From contig JACQWZ010000057.1 of NCBI GenBank assembly GCA_016209005.1, positions 1 to 9,245 on the forward strand: 9,245 nt of DNA, in the 5' to 3' direction. This DNA comes from Candidatus Kuenenbacteria bacterium (lineage in GTDB: Bacteria; Patescibacteriota; Patescibacteriia; UBA2591; PGYQ01). The position numbers and the translations under genes are program-made. Position 1 is the first letter of the stretch. Every line of letters begins with the position of its first letter. Positions 4,893-9,245 of this stretch are shown piece after piece. The notes under the pieces were generated by a model. That model was not told where the DNA came from and did not search any database. It saw only the letters and a program-made list of their open reading frames with translations.

Positions 4893-5462
4893 TTACACGC
4901 TTCTCGGTTTATAAATCGAAGCCACTATCATACCAGCGATTATCCGTTCAATTAACAAATTGGCAAGCCAATAAATTATAACTATTTCAGAAATATTTGC
5001 CCAAAGATAAAGACTAAATATTCCCGGCAATGTTCCAATTAACCAAACTAAAAATCCATACCAAATCCCTTTTCCTATTTTTTCTCCCGGAATGCCATGA
5101 TAAAGCAAAGCAAAAACCCAAGCGAATAAAAAATTCAAAACAAAAACTCCGCCATAAAATATTCCATTAAATACTGGATCTTGAAAATTAATATCTTTCC
5201 AAACTTCTGTTGGCTCTAAAAAATAAACCCAATTAAAAAGCCATCCGCAAGTTAACATTCCCCAAATACTGCTTACGACAGCAATGATTACTCCGGCCAA
5301 TAATACTTTTCTAAGACTAATTTTATCATCTTTAAGCAAAGACCATCCTTTTGGAACTTTTATTTCTTCAAGCATTAAATTTTCTTCTGTTTCTACTTTT
5401 TCAAGCATCAAATTTTCCTCTGGTTGCGTTTCTTCCGCAACATTTTTTATTTCTTCAGCCAT
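4893..5462 (-). CDS. Four-helix membrane protein with acidic N-terminus, unknown function
   Basis: The product is 189 aa from the ATG at 5462; codons further upstream lie in a heptamer array and are unlikely to be used. Residues 1-38 are acidic and cytoplasmic-looking and contain a duplicated EENLMLE word (15-21 and 26-32), apparently a 33-bp internal duplication. Hydrophobic helices are at about 53-73, 101-121, 133-153 and 158-185. The loop after the first helix has CGWLFNWVYFLEPTEVW, and the third helix begins GIWYGFLVWLIGTLPG. The short Lys/Arg-containing C-terminus (KPRSV) should be cytoplasmic. I cannot assign a family. There is no enzyme motif or transporter signature, so I give only an integral membrane location. 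No Shine-Dalgarno is visible. Confidence 0.8.
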   Translation of the reverse strand: MAEEIKNVAEETQPEENLMLEKVETEENLMLEEIKVPKGWSLLKDDKISLRKVLLAGVIIAVVSSIWGMLTCGWLFNWVYFLEPTEVWKDINFQDPVFNGIFYGGVFVLNFLFAWVFALLYHGIPGEKIGKGIWYGFLVWLIGTLPGIFSLYLWANISEIVIIYWLANLLIERIIAGMIVASIYKPRSV

Positions 5463-5468
5463 AAAATA

Positions 5469-5503
5469 AAAATGCAAAAATCAAAATGCAAAATGCAAAA
5501 TGA
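5469..5503. repeat. AAAATGC heptamer array upstream of the membrane-protein gene
   Basis: Units AAAATGC, AAAAATC, AAAATGC, AAAATGC and AAAATGA lie in register from 5469, 7 bp upstream of the ATG. They are related to the array before hicB. The following spacer (5504-5657) is AT-rich. Beyond a small hairpin at 5581-5596 I see nothing definable in it. Confidence 0.65.
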
Positions 5504-5580
5504 CAATGTAAAAATTAAAAAATAAATTTAGATTTTATTAAAATTGGAAAATTAGAAATAATTTAAAAACATCTTTTTTT

Positions 5581-5596
5581 AACTTTTTTTAAAGTT
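5581..5596. terminator. Possible weak hairpin after trpS
   Basis: AACTTT and AAAGTT are exact complements around TTTT, 62 bp beyond the trpS stop. The stem is AT only and is not followed by a clear T run on the minus strand, so terminator activity is doubtful. Confidence 0.2.
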
Positions 5597-5657
5597 TCTA
5601 TTGTTATTACTCTTGTTTTTTTTGCTATTAACAACTATGAGCTAAAAACTGGAAGTT

Positions 5658-6644
5658 CTAATATATTTTCACTCCGACTTTTTCTCTAACTTCTTTTATT
5701 TTCTTTTCAGCATTCATTGAAGCTCTTTTTCCGCCATTTTTTAAGATTTCTAAAATAGTATTAATATCTTTAGCAAGCATTTTTCTTTTTTCTCTCAGTG
5801 GTTTTATAAAAGCTGTTAAATCTTTAATTAGCATTTCTTTTGCTGTTTTATAACCCATTCCACCTTTTTTATATTTATCTTCCAAAGTTTTTAAAGTTTT
5901 GTCATTTAAAAGTAATTTATGAATCGCAAAAATAATAGATTCATCTGGATTTTTTGGCTCATCAACACCTTTTGAATCTGTTGGAATTTTCATAACAGCT
6001 TTTTTAATTTCTTCATCAGTGGCAAAAAGCGGAATTACATTACCATAACTTTTGCTCATTTTTCTGCCATCAGTTCCGGGAACAGTTTCTACATGTGGAA
6101 GAATAAATGGTTCGGGAATTTTGAAAGTTTTTCCATAAATCTTATTAAATTTTTGCGCGGTATCTCTTGCATATTCAACATGCTGTTTTTGATCTTGCCC
6201 AACAGAAACAATGTCTGCGTCTTGTATCAAAATATCTGAAGCCATAAGAATAGGATAATCAAAGAGGCCCACATTTATTTCTTTATTTTTTACTTCAGCA
6301 TCTTTAAAAGCATGGGCTCGCATAAGATACGGCATTGTGGTAAGACAATTAAATATCCAAGCAAGTTCTGTTACTTGAGAAATATCAGATTGTTTAAAAA
6401 GAATTATTTTTTTTGGGTCAAGACCAATGGCAAGATAATCTAGAGCTACATCAATAATTCCTTGCATAAGTTCTGCTCTATTTTGAACTGTGGTTATCGC
6501 ATGATAGTCAGCAATAAAAATATAACTTTCATATTTATCTTGAAGATCTACAAATTGCTTCATTGCGCCAAAATAATTGCCTATGTGGATTTTTCCAGTT
6601 GGTTGAACTCCTGCGACCAATATTTTTTTTAATTTTTTTAACAT
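5658..6644 (-). CDS. trpS: Tryptophanyl-tRNA synthetase
   Basis: Class I aminoacyl-tRNA synthetase that charges tRNA-Trp using ATP; cytoplasmic. From the ATG at 6644 (MLKKLKKILVAGVQPTGK) it is 328 aa, normal for bacterial TrpRS. The HIGH-type motif is HIGN (20-23) in GVQPTGKIHIGNYFGA. The tryptophan pocket and dimer region includes the family signature VGQDQKQHVEYARDTAQKFN (148-167). The KMSKS loop is intact (195-199). The C-terminal helical domain (about 205-328) carries the tRNA-recognition surface. Longer in-frame starts to 6755 are rejected: they would add a 37-residue Phe/Tyr-rich leader absent from the family and overlap the upstream gene. The stop is TAG. The 82-bp gap to the upstream gene allows its own promoter, but none is obvious. 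Confidence 0.97.
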   Translation of the reverse strand: MLKKLKKILVAGVQPTGKIHIGNYFGAMKQFVDLQDKYESYIFIADYHAITTVQNRAELMQGIIDVALDYLAIGLDPKKIILFKQSDISQVTELAWIFNCLTTMPYLMRAHAFKDAEVKNKEINVGLFDYPILMASDILIQDADIVSVGQDQKQHVEYARDTAQKFNKIYGKTFKIPEPFILPHVETVPGTDGRKMSKSYGNVIPLFATDEEIKKAVMKIPTDSKGVDEPKNPDESIIFAIHKLLLNDKTLKTLEDKYKKGGMGYKTAKEMLIKDLTAFIKPLREKRKMLAKDINTILEILKNGGKRASMNAEKKIKEVREKVGVKIY

Positions 6645-6726
6645 AAAATTATAATAGTAAAAATTCAAAATGCCTGAACGGCGCTGAAAACTCGCATAAA
6701 AAATTAGTTTGTGACTTTTTAAAAAA
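6645..6726. other. Spacer upstream of trpS with a GC-richer island
   Basis: The part next to trpS (6645-6671) has AT-rich 7-bp-like words (AAAATTA, AAAAATT, CAAAATG), similar to other start-proximal arrays. The middle (6671-6699) contains GCCTGAACGGCGCTG and CTCGC, unusually GC-rich for this DNA and perhaps part of a dispersed repeat. I see no RNA gene in it. Confidence 0.3.
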
Positions 6727-7260
6727 TTAATTATTTTCTGGCGCAGAATGTTCAAATGTTAAAACCCAATTGGGAATAACCCCCTCCCATTGATTTTGTT
6801 CTTTTAAAATTTCTAATTCTTTTCTTACTTGGGGATAACTTTCAAAATTTTTACCAAAAGGATCTATAATCCCCTTTTTAATTTTCCATAAATTATTATT
6901 ATCAATGTCCCTTTGTGAAACATTATTTTGAAAAATAAAATTTCTAATTAAAATTGCGTGGTCAGTACTTCCTTCTATATAATAATTTCCCATATTTATA
7001 TTGTCTATAATTACAAAACATCTTACAACCCGTTGATATTGTGATCCTTTTGGAATAGGTAAAATAATACGGTTTTTTTCAGGAATATTATTATATTTTT
7101 TTAAAATTTCTTTTCGCGTCAATTCAACCGCTTTTTTATTTACCTCTATAATATTTTTTTCATGAATTTCCATGTGGATTGGAGTTAAAGGTCCTGCTAT
7201 TTCTTTCTTAAATTTTGGAGTTTCTATTTTTTTTATATTTGTAATAGTTTCTATTTCCAT
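6727..7260 (-). CDS. Hypothetical protein, 177 aa
   Basis: Unrecognised soluble protein. It opens with a Lys/Ile-rich stretch (MEIETITNIKKIETPKFKK) and then has GPLTPIHMEIHEKNIIEVNKK and LTRKEILKKYNNIPEKNRIILP. A beta-rich middle follows (QRVVRCFVIIDNINMGNYY, then TDHAILIRNFIF), and the end is polar (EILKEQNQWEGVIPNWVLTFEHSAPENN). It has no membrane segment, signal peptide, cysteine pair or known catalytic motif. The start at 7260 follows a TAAAATAAA stretch without Shine-Dalgarno. Composition matches the neighbours. It lies between proS (37-bp gap) and trpS (82-bp gap) on the same strand, so transcription together with proS is possible. A functional link to aminoacylation is not shown. Confidence 0.75.
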   Translation of the reverse strand: MEIETITNIKKIETPKFKKEIAGPLTPIHMEIHEKNIIEVNKKAVELTRKEILKKYNNIPEKNRIILPIPKGSQYQRVVRCFVIIDNINMGNYYIEGSTDHAILIRNFIFQNNVSQRDIDNNNLWKIKKGIIDPFGKNFESYPQVRKELEILKEQNQWEGVIPNWVLTFEHSAPENN

Positions 7261-7297
7261 AATAAAATAAACATTCTTTGCTTAGAATATTTTGTTT

Positions 7298-9043
7298 TTA
7301 ATTTTTTAAATTTAATTCTAAAAATTGTAATAAGTTTTCTATTTTTACCAACTCCACTTTTTCCTCTCCTCTTTTTTTTATTTCAACGCAATTTTGTTCT
7401 AAAGTTTTTTCGCTTATCACGATTCTATATGGAATTCCGATTAAATCCGCGTCAGCAAATTTTTCACCCGGTCTCACGTCATTTCTGTCATCATATAATA
7501 CATCTAAATTATTTTTCTGTAAATCTTTATAAATTTTATTAACTTCTTTTTTAATTTTATTGTTAATTGTTAATTGTTGACTGTTAATTGACAACAAATG
7601 AACTGCGAATGGCGTTATTTCTCTTGGCCAAATAATCCCTTTCTCGTCATGATGAATTTCCACAATTGCGGCCATTGTTCGACCAATCCCGATTCCATAA
7701 CATCCCATATAGAAAGGTTTTTCTTTCCCGTCGCTATCAACAAAAGTCGCGCCTTTCATTAAGTTTGAATAATGATAACCGAGTTGAAAAATATTTCCAA
7801 CTTCAATCCCGCGTTTTTCAATTAATTTTCCCATGCCATTCTGGGCATCATAGCCAGTTTTAGCTAAGGCAATATCGCCCTCAATATCTGGCTGATAATC
7901 GCGATCAATATTGATATTCATTAAATCTATATTTTTTTTATTGCTTCCGCCATAACCATTCGCGATTGTTCGCAAAGAATCATCGGCAACAATAATTAAT
8001 TCAACATTTTTGTCTAAATTGTTTTTTATTTTAACTGGAGAAATAAAACCGGCTTCTGAGCGCAATTTTTCTCTAATTTCTTCATCTCTGGCATGGCGCA
8101 AACTTACAGCCTTTATTAAATGCAGTAATTTCGTTTCATTTACATCAAGGTCGCCTCTAATGATTGCCAAAATAAATCTGCCATTGTTGTCCATAAAAAG
8201 GACGTCTTTAATTTGTTGCCAAAGCGGAAGTTTGTGAAATTTAACGCCATCTTCCATTGTTACGCCTCGTTCGACTTGAACTTCCACAAGCGGTTTTTGT
8301 TTTTCGTCTTTATTTTTTATTTCTTTTTGAAAGACAGTAACATCTTCATGGCTGGCATAATCGCCATTTTTAGTAACAAAATATTTACTCTCGCCAAAGT
8401 CAGATTCCACAATGAATTCATGACAATATTCCCCGCCAATATAACCATTATCAGACTCAGCAATTTCAGTTTTTAATCCGAGTCGTTTAAAAATTTTAGA
8501 GTACACTTTTTTCATTTTTTTATATTCAATTTTAAAATCTTCCTCGTCTTTATGAAAAGAATATCCGTCTTTCATAATAAATTCTCGAACCCGAAGAAGT
8601 CCGCCCCTAGCCCGCAATTCATCTCTAAATTTTGGAGAAAATTGATAAAGATGAAATGGCAAATCTCGATAACTTGATTTATATTGGCGAACTAAATCCA
8701 CAAACATTTCTTCGGCTGTTCCGCCAAGAACAAATTCAACGTCTCGACGATCTTTTATTTTCATTAATTCAAAACCAGTCGTATTGGTTCTGTTAGTTTC
8801 TTTCCATAATTCCAAAGGATGCAAAATCGGCGTTGTCATTTCTTGATATTCGGCCGCGTCCATTTCTTCTTTAATAATAGCCATTATTTTTTGTTGAACG
8901 CGATGACCAATTGGCAAAAAATAATAACGACCCGCGACAGATTCAGAAATAAACCCCCCCTGTTTAAGAAGTTTTGCCGAAACGCTTTTATCATCGCCTG
9001 CTGTTGTTTTTGAAGTTTTTAAAAAATAATTTGAAAATTTCAT
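7298..9043 (-). CDS. proS: Prolyl-tRNA synthetase, bacterial type with INS domain
   Basis: Class II synthetase that charges tRNA-Pro. The 581 aa match the bacterial form of about 570 aa. The catalytic core has GGTAEE (107-112, the T-x-E proline-binding motif), motif 2 from FRDE (139-142) through LLRVREFIMKDGYSFH (149-164), and motif 3 YGIGIGRTMAAI (449-460). The inserted INS (YbaK-like) editing domain spans about 225-395, with PLWQQIKDVLF, IIRGDLDVNETKL and INIDRDYQPDIEGDIALAKTG. The anticodon-binding domain starts near 475 (WPREITPFAVHLL) and includes LYDDRNDVRPGEKFADADLIGIPYRIVI. Residues 486-496 (INSQQLTINNK), at the junction to that domain, are encoded by a heptamer repeat. The start at 9043 is the family start (MKFSNYFLKT). 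A heptamer array and an extended -10 lie upstream. Confidence 0.97.
   Translation of the reverse strand: MKFSNYFLKTSKTTAGDDKSVSAKLLKQGGFISESVAGRYYFLPIGHRVQQKIMAIIKEEMDAAEYQEMTTPILHPLELWKETNRTNTTGFELMKIKDRRDVEFVLGGTAEEMFVDLVRQYKSSYRDLPFHLYQFSPKFRDELRARGGLLRVREFIMKDGYSFHKDEEDFKIEYKKMKKVYSKIFKRLGLKTEIAESDNGYIGGEYCHEFIVESDFGESKYFVTKNGDYASHEDVTVFQKEIKNKDEKQKPLVEVQVERGVTMEDGVKFHKLPLWQQIKDVLFMDNNGRFILAIIRGDLDVNETKLLHLIKAVSLRHARDEEIREKLRSEAGFISPVKIKNNLDKNVELIIVADDSLRTIANGYGGSNKKNIDLMNINIDRDYQPDIEGDIALAKTGYDAQNGMGKLIEKRGIEVGNIFQLGYHYSNLMKGATFVDSDGKEKPFYMGCYGIGIGRTMAAIVEIHHDEKGIIWPREITPFAVHLLSINSQQLTINNKIKKEVNKIYKDLQKNNLDVLYDDRNDVRPGEKFADADLIGIPYRIVISEKTLEQNCVEIKKRGEEKVELVKIENLLQFLELNLKN
7561..7595. 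repeat. Heptamer array inside the proS coding sequence
   Basis: TGTTAAT occurs at 7561-7567, 7568-7574 and 7582-7588, with the variants TGTTGAC (7575-7581) and TGACAAC (7589-7595), all in 7-bp register. On the minus strand it encodes the SINSQQLTINNK region between the catalytic/INS part and the anticodon-binding domain. Confidence 0.75.
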
Positions 9044-9050
9044 AATAAAT

Positions 9051-9081
9051 TAGCTTTTAGCTTTTAGCTTTTAGCTTTTAG
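9051..9081. repeat. TAGCTTT heptamer array in the proS leader, four copies
   Basis: Four perfect copies of TAGCTTT (9051-9078) plus TAG, ending 8 bp from the proS ATG. In the transcript they read AAAGCTA repeated and would occupy the 5' untranslated region and the ribosome-binding position. Confidence 0.85.
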
Positions 9082-9083
9082 GA

Positions 9084-9092
9084 ATTATAACA
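9084..9092 (-). promoter_or_regulatory. Extended -10 element for proS
   Basis: On the minus strand TGTTATAAT gives a perfect TATAAT (9089-9084) with the TG of an extended -10. A -35 at normal spacing would fall at the end of the MITE (AAGTCC, 9112-9107) and is poor, so promoter strength would rest on the extended -10. The predicted transcript starts near 9077, inside the heptamer array. Confidence 0.45.
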
Positions 9093-9104
9093 CATTCTTA
9101 AATC

Positions 9105-9220
9105 CAGGACTTACGCAGTTTAATCAAAAAATGGCTAAAGTTAGCGAAAATTGAATTTTTGTTAATTTTTTATTTTTAGCTAATATTAGCCAAATGCACA
9201 TTAATAGTGCGTAACTCCTG
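9105..9220 (+). mobile_element. MITE copy E, full length (116 bp)
   Basis: Complete copy, CAGGACTTACGCA to TGCGTAACTCCTG. It matches copy A by eye except that its right end reads TGCG rather than TGCA. The 5-bp duplication AAATC flanks it (9100-9104 and 9221-9225). It sits directly upstream of the proS -10, with its CAGGACTT end toward the gene. Confidence 0.9.
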
Positions 9221-9232
9221 AAATCATAAATC

Positions 9233-9245
9233 CAGGACTTACGCA
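9233..9245 (+). mobile_element. MITE copy F, cut by the window edge
   Basis: Only the terminal repeat CAGGACTTACGCA is inside the window. It is preceded by AAATC (9228-9232), the same 5 bp used by copy E, and lies 12 bp after that copy in the same orientation. Confidence 0.75.

Noticed and set aside
5463..5477. TTG start at 5477 for the membrane protein
   Set aside because: The extra codons (HFYF) come from the heptamer array. The ATG at 5462 begins the acidic N-terminus.
6645..6755. N-terminal extension of trpS to 6755
   Set aside because: It adds a Phe/Tyr-rich leader not found in TrpRS, overlaps the upstream gene and reads through intergenic-type sequence. The ATG at 6644 fits the family.
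1..9245. Alternative genetic code with UGA as glycine, as in some candidate phyla
   Set aside because: rplY, trpS, proS and hicBA are full length under the standard code, and the one suspicious stop is TAA, not TGA.
1..9245. tRNA, rRNA or riboswitch genes in spacers
   Set aside because: The spacers are AT-rich and filled by MITEs and heptamers. I saw no tRNA cloverleaf arms or known leader motifs such as a T-box before the synthetase genes.

Overview
The window is very AT-rich bacterial DNA (estimated by eye at roughly 70% or more A+T). It uses the standard code: no gene needs UGA or UAG as a sense codon. It has short intergenic spacers and few recognisable Shine-Dalgarno sites. The gene content is a TL5/CTC-type ribosomal protein L25, tryptophanyl- and prolyl-tRNA synthetases, a small zinc-ribbon protein of a type I associate with Patescibacteria (Candidate Phyla Radiation), a HicB-HicA module and lysine/isoleucine-rich hypothetical proteins. 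This suggests an uncultured Patescibacteria/Parcubacteria-like genome. That placement is an inference from style and content and was not tested.

Layout. Almost every gene lies on the minus strand. From the left: the 3' tail of a plus-strand gene (3-110); a degraded coiled-coil gene with a good promoter (117-396); a pair of GTAGGG-type hairpin repeats (412-480); and rplY (509-1144). A mobile-element cluster follows (1171-2902). It holds a MITE copy, an IS701/IS4-like insertion sequence with a damaged transposase, and a 131-bp tandem duplication carrying inverted copies of the same MITE. Next come a zinc-ribbon protein (2906-3241), hicB-hicA (3366-3855), another MITE (3907-4023), a gene of about 202 codons split by one in-frame TAA (4069-4680), a four-helix membrane protein (4893-5462), trpS (5658-6644), an unrecognised 177-aa protein (6727-7260), proS (7298-9043), and two more MITE copies at the right edge.

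Main signals. (1) A miniature element of about 116 bp occurs as four full copies, one partial copy and one copy cut by the window edge. It has 13-bp terminal inverted repeats (12/13 matched), and three copies have clean 5-bp target duplications. The copies are nearly identical, so recent movement is likely. The resident IS has different ends, so the enzyme that moves the MITE is not visible here. (2) Heptanucleotide tandem repeats, with a different 7-mer at most loci, occupy most spacers, several of them directly 5' of start codons. One array lies inside the proS coding sequence. They recall the heptameric STRR repeats of cyanobacteria. (3) Three reading frames are interrupted (coiled-coil remnant, transposase, the 4069-4680 gene), each by a single-base or single-codon change. 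They are either young pseudogenes, recoded genes or sequencing errors.

The translation genes (rplY, trpS, proS) are unrelated in mechanism and probably separately transcribed housekeeping genes. hicB-hicA is a two-gene operon. I see no clearly new multi-gene system. The repeat ecology, meaning the MITE plus the heptamers, is the most unusual part of the window.
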